From: Haemonchus contortus
Lineage: Eukaryota; Nematoda; Chromadorea; Rhabditida; Trichostrongylidae
Assembly: GCA_000469685.2 (NCBI GenBank)
Contig: LS997563.1
Coordinates: forward strand, 679,369-743,368
Direction: 5' to 3'
Length of the DNA: 64,000 nucleotides
Shown here piece by piece: positions 23,111-33,204 of this stretch. A program made the translations under genes and the position numbers. The notes beneath the pieces were generated by a model. The model had not been told where the DNA came from. It did not search any database and saw only the letters and a program-made list of their open reading frames with translations. The number at the start of each line of letters is the position of its first letter. Positions within the stretch are counted from its first letter, which is position 1.

Positions 23111-24371
23111 TTAGGTTGAGTCATAAGTCCTCGGACAAAATGATAGTGATGACTTCTAGCGATCATAACTCTTGAAAGAGGTAACGAAAATGAACGTGCA
23201 AGGCATTGTTAGATAGAGCATGGAAAGCTTTTTCAAACGCATACTGGAGAACGCACCCAACTGTTCCCTTTCCCACAACTGTGCCTCATGATTTCAAGCC
23301 GTCGCAACTCCACATCCGCAACACTATCATATTTATTTTTTTATCTGGCCATGAACCCGCGCCAATCGATAGAGGTATGAAGGACGTTGACAAGCAGGAG
23401 GTATACAATTTACAAGTTGCATCAGAAGTCCACATCGGGCGACTATTCCGTCGAAAATGAAGACCGTCCGGGACGCTCAATGGAGTTGGATTTGAAGGTG
23501 CTGCGGAGCCAGGTGGAAGCCGATCCGCACCAAACTACTCGTGAACTGGCAGTCACCCTTGGGGAGTCAGTCCACAGTTCATCGTGAACTGAAGTCAATC
23601 GACAAGGTGCGAAAGCTCGGTCCATAGATGCCTCATGCTTTGAAGCAGTATGACATAGACCGCCGCGACGACGTGGCACTTTCTCTCCTCACGCTCAAGG
23701 GCACCACACGTGGCTCGAGTACCTAGTTACCAGGGGTGTAAAGTCGAACCTCTACTCTAACGTTCACCGGCGTGCTTAATGGATTGACAAAGATGCGCAT
23801 GCAGAAGACTCCCCCAAACCCAACGTACACGCCAAGGAGGTTATGCTCTGATTCTGGTGGAGCGCTCTCCGTGTCGAATAATGGGAGCTGCTAGACGAAG
23901 GATGCACAGTTACCGCACACGTCTACTTTACGCAACTGAGAAGTTTGAAGGCGAATCCCGAAGCTACACGTCCACAGCAGCACAAAGTTCACTTCCAGCA
24001 CGACAACGCTCGCCCTCACATTGCAAGAACGACCAAAACTGAACTGAAGAAATCGGCAGGACAAGTTCACCACACCAACCATGTTCTTCAGACTTGGATC
24101 CCTCGGATTACCACCTTTTCCCCCATCTTCAACCTCATCTGGATGGTCAGGACTTTCAAACCCGCGACGACATCAAAGTGGCACTGATGCAGCTCTCCAA
24201 GGGCCAGCTCCCAGCGTTCTAAAGCAAGGGCATCTACGATTTGCCCAAGCATTGGCAGAAGAGCATCGATGCCAATGGGGCATATTCCAAATGATTCGCT
24301 ATTGTCGTTTAAAAATTGTAAGATAAATATTATCATTGCCAATTTGTCCGAGGACTTATGACTCAACCTAA
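23111..24371 (+). mobile_element. mariner transposon (1,261 bp), decayed
   Basis: Inverted terminal repeats begin TTAGGTTGAGTCATAAGTCC at 23111 and end with the complement at 24371, with TA duplicated on both sides (23109-23110 and 24372-24373). The length is normal for a full mariner. It is inserted into the MULE-like MITE, so it is younger than that MITE. The transposase is interrupted. Confidence 0.95.
23370..24300 (+). pseudogene. mariner transposase, frameshifted
   Basis: Pieces in several frames follow mariner order. There is a helix-turn-helix region (SGDYSVENEDRPGRSMELD and the ADPHQTTRELA block, ~23420-23560), a degraded first catalytic block, the VHFQHDNARPH block containing the second catalytic Asp (~23985-24020), and an LDPSDYHLFPHL-like region near 24100. 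The C-terminal LPKHWQKSIDANG block is near 24240. It would cut and paste the element at TA sites. Stops and frameshifts disable it. Confidence 0.9.
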
Positions 24372-24605
24372 TATATTGGACCTGTTTAATTAGAATGACT
24401 CCTCCTATATTAGCGGCGATCAGTACTGCATTGGAATTGAAGGGAGCGGCAAGCCAATTCAAATAATTAAAGGACTCCCTACTCCACAAATTGCGCGCTC
24501 CAATCCTCCATCGCAATCCTGCGATACGCGGCGGGTGCGGCATGCGCGACGCCGTCTTCGGGAAGATGTTCCCGGCCTCCAAAAGCAGCGATCGAAGCAG
24601 ACTGT

Positions 24606-25000
24606 CCTCGCATGTACATCGATGCAGTAGCGAACAACTGCGACATCAGATTTCTACTGGACACAGGATCCAACATCAAATTGCTGAACGAGGAGACGTG
24701 GAAGAAGATGGGATTCCCAGCATTGGAATTGTTGTGAAGAGTGCCAGTGGAGAACATATGAAGATCTATGGAAAATTGAAATGCAAGATCAAAATTAAGG
24801 GCGTCGAAACAAAAGGCTATGCATATGTGACGCCGTGTAACTCGCTCACTGACCTCGAGCGGATACGAGCGAATGAAAAGATGAAGTATCGTTTGGAGAT
24901 GATGACAGCGGAAGTAATGATGACGCTCATGGTCAAAATGGAAGAAAAGTTGGAGAAAACTTATCCAAGAGTCTTTGAAGAAGAACTGGGGCGCAGCACC
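24606..25000 (+). pseudogene. Ty3/gypsy aspartic protease region
   Basis: After the MITE, the frame near 24649-24672 reads RFLLDTGSN, carrying the D-T-G catalytic triad of retroviral-type aspartic proteases, followed by an ETWKKMGFP block. A frameshift leads to KIYGKLKCKIKIKG, the beta-strand region toward the protease end. In an active element it would dimerise and cleave Gag-Pol. Here frameshifts separate it from gag and RT. Confidence 0.8.
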
Positions 25001-25700
25001 AAAGAACAAGTCGATTTGCAGCTTAATTCGAATGTGCGCCCAGTGTTCTGTAATAGTCGTCCGGTATCCCATCAGCATCAGAGGGTGTGAACGCAGTACT
25101 GGATAGGCTCGTGCAGATCAATGTTATTGAACAAGTGAGCCATTGTGAGTGGGCTGCACATCGTTTGAGTCAAGAAGGAAAAGTTGGGAAAAGAAAAGGA
25201 AAGTTGACAATATGTGCAAATTTCTCAAATGGGCTGAATAGAGCGTTGCAATCAACATCCCTTGCCAATAAAAATATGTTTTCGCATCTCTAAACGGAGG
25301 AGCAATCTTCTCGCAAATCGGTTTATCAGACGCATACCTACAATTGGAACTTTGCGAAGAATCGAAGAATAAAGTCGTCATAAATACGTTCAGATACAAT
25401 CGACTGCCTTTCGAAATCAAGACTGCACCAGGGGTATTCCAGCAAGCGATGAACAAGATGGTGGCTGGAATACAAGGTGCAGCCACCTATCTGGACGATA
25501 TTTTAGTGAGTGGTGGAACGAACAAGAGCATAGAGGAAATCTGCTTGCAGCGTTCGGAAGAATAGCTGACTATGGATTCGAGATACTTCTAGACAAATGT
25601 ACATATTCCAGGCTAGAAATACGATATCTCGGTTTCATCCTGGATAAGAATGGAATAAGACCCAATCCAGAAAAAAAAAGCCATAAAGAACATGGATGAA
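24950..25700 (+). pseudogene. Ty3/gypsy reverse transcriptase, broken
   Basis: It starts with a TYPRVFEEELGR block that precedes RT in this clade, then LDRLVQINVIEQV and LTICANFSNGLN (fingers; ~25087-25240). After a frameshift come FSQIGLSDAYLQL (catalytic Asp of motif A) and INTFRYNRLPFE, then TYLDDILVSGG (YxDD, YLDD, at 25488-25502). Beyond a stop at 25563, the frame continues with RYLGFILDKNGI. Catalytic residues remain but at least two frameshifts and stops disrupt the protein. Confidence 0.85.
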
Positions 25701-26026
25701 CAGAAAAACATTGTGCAGTTGAGATCTTTTCTGGGAATGATTACATACTACTCCGTTACTAGGAAGAATCTCCAGGGGCCGTTAAATGCCTTACTCAGAA
25801 AGGATGTGAAGTGAAGGTGGACTTCCACGGAACATCAACCATTTGAAAAACTGAAGAGAGCATTGTCAAATGATGCCAACCTTGCTCACTACGACCCTCA
25901 GCGAGATGTGGCAGCTGACGCTTGTGATTATGGTATTGAATGGTTTATCTCGTATAGATACGAAGATGGTTCGGGGAAACCTATTGCACATGCTTCAAGG
26001 TCACTGTTAAACGCTGAGAAGAAGTA
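25690..26026 (+). pseudogene. Ty3/gypsy RT connection and RNase H, first part
   Basis: Contains QLRSFLGMITYY (RT thumb), then AADACDYGIEWF near 25911-25946, the strand with the first RNase H catalytic Asp, and PIAHASRSLLNAEKKY. The coding sequence stops exactly at the TA target of the foldback element (26025-26026) and resumes at 29361, where the conserved block continues. A stop near 25812 separates the thumb and RNase H. Confidence 0.85.
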
Positions 26027-26721
26027 CAGTACTCGCCCTAAGAACTCGAAAACTCACGCGAATACATCCTTTTCGTCTTTTCTCTATAAATCGCTTCAAA
26101 TTGCAGTAATCGAGGAGATAGTGTTGAAAATGCTACTATTGGATTGCGCCATGCACTCGAGTTTCGTCCGAAAAGTGTTTGCATGTGCATGGGGTGCACG
26201 CTTAAGTTTGTAGGGGCTGATTGGCACCTTAAAATGATATGTTCAGAATTCGCTTTGGATTGCGTCCGTACTCGATTTTACTCAGCACAATGTGAAAATG
26301 GTTGACTGCTTCTGTTCAGCCTCCATCGTTCCTTTTTGAGTTGGAGACTGTAGATAACTGCATCTACGACCTCTGCACTCAACACTCCTCTTCACAGGTT
26401 CCATCGGGAATATGACATCAATTTACGGTAAATTTACGGAGTCGTTTTATTGGCATTTTCCTATTTTTTGGAGGAATTTTCTACGGAATCTAGGGAGATG
26501 GCGTTGAGACACTGTACTTTCGTAGACAACTCTTTGTTCTCTGCAAGACTGTTCTGAGGCGCCTTATAGATCAAAATGTCTCTCTAGGTATGGCTCCAAA
26601 CTTCGAACTTCGTCAGGCCCGAATCAAAAAACTGTTTTTTCCCTTTCCCTTGGCCTTTTTGTTGCTGAGTCATACATTGGTAGATTCCCCGTGAAAAATG
26701 CTATCGAATGGTATATATATA

Positions 26722-27227
26722 CAGTAGCGCTCAAAAGTATTCGGCGAAATGCTAACTCCAATTGTAATTTTCAGTCATAACTCCTTTCCTACTGGATCTA
26801 ATCAAGCGAAATTTCAATAGGTGTAGCATTGGTGTAGTGTGAATATTTACCACTATCAACTTGCAATCTGATCATGTTCCAGATATCCCAAAGGGCTTGA
26901 ACAAAAAATCAACTGAAAATACGAAGGGTGGTCCTTCTAGGAGTCCTTTCCTTTTTGCCATGTCTTAAGTGTATGAGCACTAATGTCGAACCTAGAAGAG
27001 AAGAAAAACGTACACAAGGTCGGAATAACTGCAGACGTCACAAACTTGCTTTCAGCACAGTCTACAAACGCCTCCCTTTTAGTATGTGGATATGGCTGTT
27101 TTGCAGTCAAATAGTGTTGAGTAGTGTGAAATATGCTTCGGTCAAACATATCAAAATTTCATGCGATTTGCTCCACTATGAAAAAAGTTACGGCAAGTTA
27201 AAGTTGGCCGAATACTTTTGAGCGCTA

Positions 27228-27230
<3 letters not shown>
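26722..27230 (-). mobile_element. TA-site MITE (509 bp), copy nested in the foldback element
   Basis: Ends CAGTAGCGCTCAAAAGTATT and its complement ending at 27230; the element lies in a TATATA tract with TA on both sides. It has the same 509-bp length as the copy at 32411-32919 but opposite orientation. The interior shows no transposase motifs; frames at 26928-27221 are not convincing. It is probably a non-autonomous Tc1/mariner-type element with ~24-bp TIRs. Confidence 0.9.

Positions 27231-27265
<35 letters not shown>
27231..27265. repeat. (TA)n microsatellite
   Basis: About 17 TA units directly after the right end of the 509-bp MITE. A shorter TATATATA tract precedes the left end. TA-targeting elements favour such sites, and the tract may also have expanded after insertion. 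Confidence 0.9.
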
Positions 27266-27267
<2 letters not shown>

Positions 27268-27344
27268 ACCCGTGTCGAAAACCTCTCTTCACAACCATTT
27301 TCTGCCGTAGGCCTGTCTCTTGAGCGGTTTCCTGCTGGGCGTGT

Positions 27345-27690
27345 TTGAATGCGCATGTGGCCGGGTACTGTAGTGGCGCGGGGTTTGAATGGTGGCTTTG
27401 AAAGACTGCTTCGCGGGAGGCGGGTTCCGTAGTGGTGGGAGTTGGGGGCGGTTTCGTGTAATGACTACGTGAAGAGGACCTGGATATGCAGGCAGGTGGG
27501 TACTTTAATGGCGCGAAGTCTGGCCATTCTGAATAATGATCATTCTAAGCGGGGATAGGTCCGCAGGTGTGCGTGGTACTGCAGTTGCGAGAAAAAGGGT
27601 TGGATTGACTAATGATAACTTCAGCGGGAGGTAAGATGTGCAGGGGCAGGTACTGTAGTGGGATTGTGGGGCATTTTGAATGGGAGTTTT
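27345..27690. repeat. Foldback module D: GTACTGTAGTGGCG minisatellite
   Basis: Roughly five diverged units ~70-85 bp apart, each containing a variant of GGTACTGTAGTGGCG (near 27364, 27427, 27502, 27572 and 27649). The inverse array lies at ~28170-28530 and a shorter version at 63300-63480. The core resembles the element terminus (GGCGAGTACTGTA), so the array could be repeated subterminal transposase-binding sites. Confidence 0.65.
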
Positions 27691-29360
27691 GAGACGGTAT
27701 GAAGAAGCGGTTCTCCATCGTTCATTTCTAATGTGGACGCTGTAGATAGCTGCATTTACGGTTTTTGCACGCAACACTCTTCCTTACAGGTTCCATTGAG
27801 AATATGACACCAATGTCTGGCAAAATGACGGAGTCCATCTTTTTGACATTTATTTTTGGAGGAATTTTTTTCCGGAATCTGAGGAGGCGGCAGCAAGGCA
27901 CTCTACTATCGTATCGTAGACCACTCCTTGTAATCTGTGAGGCTCTTATGGTATACCTTATAAAAGATCAACATTTCTCACTTGGTATGGCTCCGAACTT
28001 CGCTTTTCGTCACGCCCAAATCACAATTAGTTTTTTCCTTGCCGTTGAACTTTATGCAACTAAATTGCGTACTCTTCCCATTGCGTACTATTAGTTCCTC
28101 GTAAAAAGTGCTATCCAATGATATGTGGATCAACGCGCGATGAACTCCTTCCTTCATAACTTTTCCTTCCATTCCTTCTCAAAACCCTCATTCAAAGTGC
28201 CCCACATTCCCGCTACTACAGTACCCTGTCCCCTGCAGATCCTACCGCCCGCTGAAGTGATCATTGGTCGATCCAACCCTTCCTCTCGCAACTTCATTAC
28301 CCCGCCGCCTGCGGACCTAACCCCGCATTAGAATGAACATGCAAAATGCCCAGACTTCCCGCCATTACAGTACCCACCCGCCTGCATATCCAGGTCTCCA
28401 TCCAAGTAGTCATTACTCGAAACCGCCCCCAACTCCCCCACTATAGAACCCGCCTCCCGCAAAGCAGTCTTTCAAAGCCACCGTTTGAACCCCGCGCCAC
28501 TACAGTACCCGGTCACATGCGCATTCAAACACGCTCAGCAGGAAACCGCTCAGAGACAGGCCTACGGCAGAAAATGGTTGTGGAGGGAGGTTTTCATAAC
28601 AGGTTGACCCTTAAATCATTCGATAGCATTTTTCACGGGGAATCTAAGTTTGTACAACTCGGTTGCAAAGAAGGCAAGGAAAAGGGAAAACACAATTTTT
28701 TGACTTGGGCCTGAAGTTCGAAGTTTGGGGCCATACCAAGGGAAACATTTTGGAACATTTCTATGATAAGGCGCACCGGAACAGTCTTGCAGAGAGCAAG
28801 GGGCTGCCTACGACAATACAGTGCCTCAATGTCACCTTTCCGATTCTGGGAAGAGAATTCCTCCAAAGTTTGGAACATGTCAAAAAAATCGACTCCGTTG
28901 TTTTGCCGTGAATTGATGCCATGTTCTTAATGGAACCTGTGAGCAGGAGGGTTGAGTGCGGAGACCAGAGATGCAGTTATCTACAGCCTCCAACTCAAAA
29001 GAGGAACGATAGAGACTGAACAGGACCATACGATCATTGTCACATTGTGCTGAGTAAAGTCGAGTACGTGACGCAATCCAAAGCGAATTCTGAACACACC
29101 ATCTTCGGGGACCGATCAGCCCATACAAGCACTAAAGTATGCACCCTATGTAAATGCAATCACTTTTCGGATTGAACTCAAGTGCATGGCGCAGTCCAAA
29201 ATGTAGCATTTTCAACACTTTAGGGAGTCATCTTGTAAAGCTCGACAAGCATTTTCGTCTCCTCAATTACTGCAATTTGAAGCGATTTATAGAGAAAAGA
29301 CGAATAAGATGCGAATTCGCGGTGTTCGCGTGAATTTTCGAGTTCTTACGGCGAGTACTG

Positions 29361-29940
29361 TACTCACAGATTGAGAAGGAAGCTCTTGGGACTTGTTTTC
29401 GCAGACAAGAAGTTTCACAAGTACTTGTTCCGAAGAACATTTTACATTTAACAGATCATGAGTCAATTTTCGGAGTCGAGAAAGGTGTCCCAGTATACTC
29501 CGCAAACTCCGAGAAAGGTGTCCCAGTATACTCCGATCATGAGTCATTGCTAGTCATTTTCGGAGTCGAGAAAGGTGTCCCAGTATACTCCGCAAACTCC
29601 GAGAAAGGTGTCCCAGTATACTCCGATCATGAGTCATTGCTAGTAATTTTCGGAGTCGAGAAAGGTGTCCCAGTATACTCCGCAAACTCCGAGAAAAGTG
29701 TCCCAGTATACTCCGATCATGAGTCATTGCTAGTAATTTTCGGAGTCGAGAAAGGTGTCCCAGTATACTCCCCAAACTCCGAGAAAGGTGTCCCAGTATA
29801 CTCCGATCATGATTCATTGCTAGCAATTTTCGGAGTCGAGAAAAGTGTCCCAGTATACTCCGCAAATCGGCTTATGAGGTGGGCAACGATTTTGCTTGGA
29901 TACGGTTTTGAAATTGAGTATGTCAAGACCACGTAGTTCG
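29361..29940 (+). pseudogene. Ty3/gypsy RNase H, second part, with internal amplification
   Basis: It resumes the RNase H domain at the TA target (SQIEKEALGLVFADKKFHKYL, with the IEKEAL catalytic Glu region). A TDHES motif (the Asp that follows in the domain) is then amplified in a 90-bp in-frame tandem array (29467-~29860). The frame ends with NRLMRWATILLGYGFEIEY (29870-29930), the conserved end of the domain. Such an expansion between conserved blocks would disrupt the fold. A stop near 29934 follows. Confidence 0.85.
29467..29862 (+). repeat. 90-bp tandem array inside RNase H (30-residue in-frame units)
   Basis: Four complete units and a partial start at ~29467, 29557, 29647, 29737 and 29827, nearly identical (single changes such as GTCATT/GTAATT and GGTGTCC/AGTGTCC). 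Each unit encodes DHESLLVIFGVEKGVPVYS plus a sub-duplicated SEKGVPVYS. Length is a multiple of three and the frame is kept through the array. High similarity shows recent amplification compared with the rest of the decayed element. Confidence 0.95.
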
Positions 29941-30031
29941 GGCAAGTGAATGGTCTCTCACGATTGATGCACAAGTACCATGTTTCGGACGAAGATGTGG
30001 TCATAGTAGCAGTGAAGAATGGTGTTCCTAG

Positions 30032-31140
30032 TTGCTGAAGGATTGCATCAGAAGGCTACCACTGAACCATAAGTGCATCAGAGATAGTACCACGAAGGAC
30101 CCCTTACTCAAGAATATCAAGGCATATCTGAAGTCCGGCAAATGGTCAAAAGTCAGCTCCAAACTGTCACCGTTTTCCAATAGAAGAGAAACTCTATCAA
30201 TCGTTGATGGTTGCCTCATGATGACGAAAAGAATTGTCGTTCCGGAAGTACTACAAAGCAGAGTCCTAAAGGAACTGCACGCTGGTCATTCGGGTATCGT
30301 ACGGATAAAGAGGCTCGCTAAAAGTTACGTGTTTCGGCCGAACCTTGACAAGGACTGTGAAGAAGTAGTGCGAAACAGTTTAAGGTTTCAAGAATATGCG
30401 AAGAATCCCATCAAGGCTCCCTTGGAGGCTTGGTCGACACCAGCTTATGTGTGGCAGAGGATTCACGTCGACTCCGCACGACCGTTTGGACTATTTTATT
30501 TGCCTGTTGTAGATTTTTACAGCAAATGGCCGGAAATTACCGCAATGGCAAGTATCTCTGCAAGCCAAACGTTGCAAGAACTGAAGAAGATGTTTGCAAG
30601 ATATGGAATTCCACAAAACATCGTCAGCGGCAGAGGAACTCAATTTACGTCGTAGCAATATAGGCTGATGAGCGAAGAAGGAGGAATCACACATCGAAAA
30701 CTGCTCCCTACTACACGCAATCAAGTGGAGCCGAACGATTCGTTGACACACTGAAACGAGGTTTCGAGAAACTCAATGGGGAGGAGGAGCCGTTGGAAGT
30801 GACGCTGAACGTGATCCTTCAAGCATACCGGACGACACCAGTGTTCGGACAACAGCACGCCAGCGGAAGTGTTTCTAGGAAGAAAACTCGGCACTCGGTT
30901 GAGTCTGCTATGTCCGATGGAAAAATCGCGCGCCACATCTGAAGAAAATCGGAAGAAAATTATCGAGTAGTTTAACAGAAGAAACAATGCTGTTCCGAAA
31001 GAATTCGAAATCGGCGAAGCAGTGTATGCTCAGTTATGGAAAGCGTCACAGTTCATCTGGAAAGAAGGTATCGCCAGACGTCGACAAAGTCAACTGTGAA
31101 GTTGGTCTGAATGGAAGAATAGCGATGAAACACGCAAATC
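30032..31140 (+). pseudogene. Ty3/gypsy integrase, inactivated
   Basis: A 207-codon frame (30032-30655) covers the N-terminal H-H part of the zinc domain (LHAGHSGIVRIKRLA), but the following Cys pair is lost (NSLRFQEY where C-x2-C is expected). The catalytic core starts with IHVDSARPF (first Asp present). The second catalytic Asp region reads IVSGRGTQFTS with Gly in place of Asp. After a stop at 30653 come fragments, ending with the C-terminal FNRRNNAVPKEFEIGEAVYA near 30970-31030. Loss of zinc ligands and a catalytic residue means no activity. Confidence 0.85.
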
Positions 31141-31459
31141 AGTTACGTCGTCATGACACGAAATCACCTTCAAGTTATGGAGATAAGTCGCTGCTGACAC
31201 TGTTCGAGAAGCTCGAATTGGACGACGTGTGGAAGCGACGAGAGGAGACCACACAAGCTACAGATGTTGCTGCTCTAGGACGACGAGAACACGAAGTCGA
31301 GGTACCACCACGACGCTTGAAAAGAATAAAAAGACCTGTACAAAGATACCCAGATACTTCTTGTTTGTTAGCTTGTGGAGTGGTGAACTGCATTCCGTCT
31401 TGAATTGTAAAAGTAGAAAGCTGACTATACTGTACCCATTCTTTCTAGTGGGGGAGGTG

Positions 31460-31672
31460 CTGTGTGTCTGAGTGGTGATCATGATAACCACCATGGTGGT
31501 CTTATCCTTACGTTGTTGAACCTATATAAATGAGAGCTTGATATGGTGGCAATTCATTTTCGCCCAGTCTACTTCGCCTTCAGCTGTATCGGATAAACCG
31601 TCTCCCAATGAACCGTCGTATCCAGTATCTGTTCCACTGCAAGGCTGTCAAAACAGTGGTGGCAAGCAATAG
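31460..31672 (+). repeat. 3' LTR of the Ty3/gypsy element
   Basis: Starts TGCTGTGTG after the polypurine tract GGGGGAGG. It shares CTTATCCTTACGTTGTTGAA-like, TATATAAATGAGAG and CCGTCGTATCCAGTATCTG blocks with the 5' LTR at 21451. Differences between the two include indels near the start and single substitutions. The right boundary is approximate. Confidence 0.8.
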
Positions 31673-31818
31673 TCCCTATCCTGTCGCCTTTGCTCCCGAG
31701 AACTTTGAGTAATCTATTTCCGAGGAAATAGGAGTTATAGATTTCTTGTTAAGCGCTCGGAAACATGGATACCGAAACACACACCGATTCCCACATACAC
31801 CTATCGCGTTATATCTGG

Positions 31819-31972
31819 TGGTCCGGTACCTTCTCCCCGAAATGCAGTCGCGTTCGCAGCACCCGATCGCGCGCTATTATGGGGAAGTTTGAATTCTCAG
31901 TGCAAGTATAGGGTAGCCGCCGAGTGACCTTCACCGCTTGCCGTGGCGATTCGGGGAGAAGTTCCGGCACCC
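31819..31972. mobile_element. MULE-like MITE, 154-bp copy
   Basis: Left TGGTCCGGTACCTTCTCCCC and right complement of GGGTGCCGGAACTTCTCCCC. Flanks TATATCTGG (31810-31818) and TACATCTGG (31973-31981) are a 9-bp target duplication with one change. It is shorter than the 384-388-bp members; the middle (GCACCCGATCGCGCGC) matches other short copies. It inserted into the Helitron 5' end remnant. Confidence 0.85.
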
Positions 31973-32410
31973 TACATCTGGTGCCTGCACAATTCCAAGT
32001 TTCCAGATCGAATGATGTATACGCATTCATCCTGATGGGCGGGTTGGCCACAACTTAGTAAGTGCTCCCAGATACTTTGATGCCAGAAGAAAAGAATACA
32101 GATTCTGCTTTGTTGTGCCTCTCTTCGATCTTTAGCAAGATTTTCGCTTTATTTTGTCTGTGAAGTCCTGGTTTCCACCTGTTGTGCATTAAATCCACAT
32201 TAGGCAAATAGGCTGCATATCATGCTGCATTTCGTCCATTTCCATCTCGACACATCATTGTTGCACATGTGCTCTAATGATATCAGAGAACGATTTCAGG
32301 TTGCTACCCTATCGCACTACCGGCGGTTGCATGGACAAGCAGGATGTCAGAGAAGGTTGGCATTTAGAATATTAGTTCAGATTATAACAACTGGTCTAGA
32401 TTACCTTATA

Positions 32411-32919
32411 CAGTAGCGCTCAAAAGTATTCGGCCAACTTTAACTTGCCGTAACTTTTTTCCCAGTGGAGCAAATCTCATGAAATTTTGATATGTTCAGC
32501 TGAAGCATATTTTACACTGTCCAACACTACTTGACTGTAAAAACAGCCATATCCACATACTAATAGGGAGCGGTTTGTAGACTATGCTGGAAGCAAGTTT
32601 GTGACGACTGCAGTTGTTCGGACCTTATGTACGTTTTTCTTCTCTTCTGGGTTCGACATTAGTGCTCGTACACCTAAGACATGGCAAAAAGGAAAGGACT
32701 CCTAGAAGGACAACCATTCGTAATTCCGGTTGGTTTTTTGTTCAAGCCGTTTTGGATATCTGGAACATCTTCAAAATGCAGGTTAGTAGTGGTAAATATT
32801 CACACCACACCATTGTTACACATATTGAAATTTCGCTTGATTAGATCCAGTAGGAAAGAAGTTACGACTAAAAATCATAACTGAAGAAGCATTTCGCCGA
32901 ATACTTTTGAGCGCTACTG
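32411..32919 (+). mobile_element. TA-site MITE (509 bp), full copy
   Basis: CAGTAGCGCTCAAAAGTATT at 32411 and the complement ending at 32919, flanked by TA (32409-32410 and 32920-32921). It has the same length as the nested copy at 26722-27230 and is inverted relative to it. No open frame resembles a transposase. Equal lengths imply mobilisation in trans by an unseen Tc1/mariner-type enzyme. Confidence 0.9.
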
Positions 32920-33119
32920 TATATGCGGTTACGTTCATTTACCTACTCCGTTATGGTTTCAGGGTCGGGGAAAGTGTAGGGTTTCGTGCATGCTTAACAT
33001 CAGAGTGAATAATATTGGCAGAAGCGCACTTCAGCGGATTACTCCGTTGGAGGACGGCGGCGGCCGCTTAGAATCCTCGTCGCGATTTTATAGGGTGCTT
33101 ATGTACTAATCCTACTCAC

Positions 33120-33204
33120 TATAAAGCGCTTCGTCTAACGTTCTGTCGTTCTGTCTGTAGTTATAGATGTCTGTCACGAATTTCCTTAGCTCCTTTAGAT
33201 CTAC
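33120..33204 (-). CDS. Possible host exon of unknown function
   Basis: On the minus strand an 85-nt open segment (VDLKELRKFVTDIYN, then YRQNDRTLDEALY) is bounded by a good 3' splice site (TCTCTCCAG before 33204) and a consensus 5' splice site (GTGAGT from 33119). Without splicing, the frame ends at a TAG a few codons further on. Composition is protein-like and charged, and it lies outside recognised repeats. I do not recognise the protein, and no adjacent exon could be assigned. It could be a chance frame. Confidence 0.3.

Larger units (their letters stand above)
22929..24579. mobile_element. MULE-like MITE (~388 bp) split by a mariner
   Basis: The left end, GGGTGACGGAACTTTTCCCC, and the right end (complement of GGCCGGGAACATCTTCCC) are flanked by a perfect 9-bp duplication CAAAAGCAG (22920-22928 and 24580-24588). 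Its two halves match the uninterrupted 384-bp copy at 35298-35681. The 1,261-bp mariner at 23111-24371 sits inside. The 9-bp duplication with long TIRs points to Mutator-type transposition. It landed in the gag-protease interval of the gypsy element. Confidence 0.9.
26027..29360. mobile_element. Long modular foldback element (3.33 kb) at a TA target
   Basis: Ends are CAGTACTCGCCCTAAGAACT and its complement, flanked by TA on both sides (26025-26026; 29361-29362). The modules are A (26027-26340), B (~26345-26712), D (27266-27720), B again in the same orientation (~27725-28125), then inverted D (~28130-28600), inverted B (~28600-28960) and inverted A (~28960-29360). The element is a large palindrome with a B module as loop. 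TIRs and TA duplication fit the Tc1/mariner superfamily, but no transposase was recognised. It interrupts the gypsy RNase H. A second copy starts at 62443. Confidence 0.85.
21451..31672 (+). mobile_element. Ty3/gypsy LTR retrotransposon, decayed, with nested insertions
   Basis: Two direct LTRs (starts 21451 and 31460, both TGCTGTGTG) enclose gag, protease, RT, RNase H and integrase fragments in the order pro-RT-RH-IN, diagnostic of Ty3/gypsy. A polypurine tract GGGGGAGG (31452-31459) abuts the 3' LTR. Stops, frameshifts, loss of integrase residues and two large insertions (22929-24579 and 26027-29360) make it dead. LTRs differ at several positions (ACCACAGTGG versus ACCATGGTGG), so it is not recent. 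No envelope-like frame is visible. No clear target duplication was found. Confidence 0.9.
21004..31818 (-). mobile_element. Outer Helitron remnant hosting the Ty3/gypsy element
   Basis: The left part (21004-21450) starts with a decayed 3' end (AGTCGAATCACCTGCTGACG, then a GCTGGGC hairpin half) and contains reverse-oriented 118-bp units at 21240-21450. The same type of repeat resumes after the 3' LTR (~31673 onward: CCTGTCGCC, then AGGAGTTATAGATTTCTTG), followed by a CACACACCGA tract and an ATCGCGTTATAT 5'-end remnant. The gypsy insertion at 21451-~31672 splits it; without it the Helitron would be ~0.6 kb. Confidence 0.6.

Noticed and set aside
29467..29862. CRISPR-like regular repeat array
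   Set aside because: The 90-bp units are contiguous without unique spacers, lie in a eukaryotic retroelement and preserve an RNase H reading frame; it is a tandem amplification.
21451..31672. Endogenous retrovirus with envelope
   Set aside because: Domain order fits Ty3/gypsy, but between integrase and the 3' LTR there is no envelope-like frame, signal peptide or membrane anchor.
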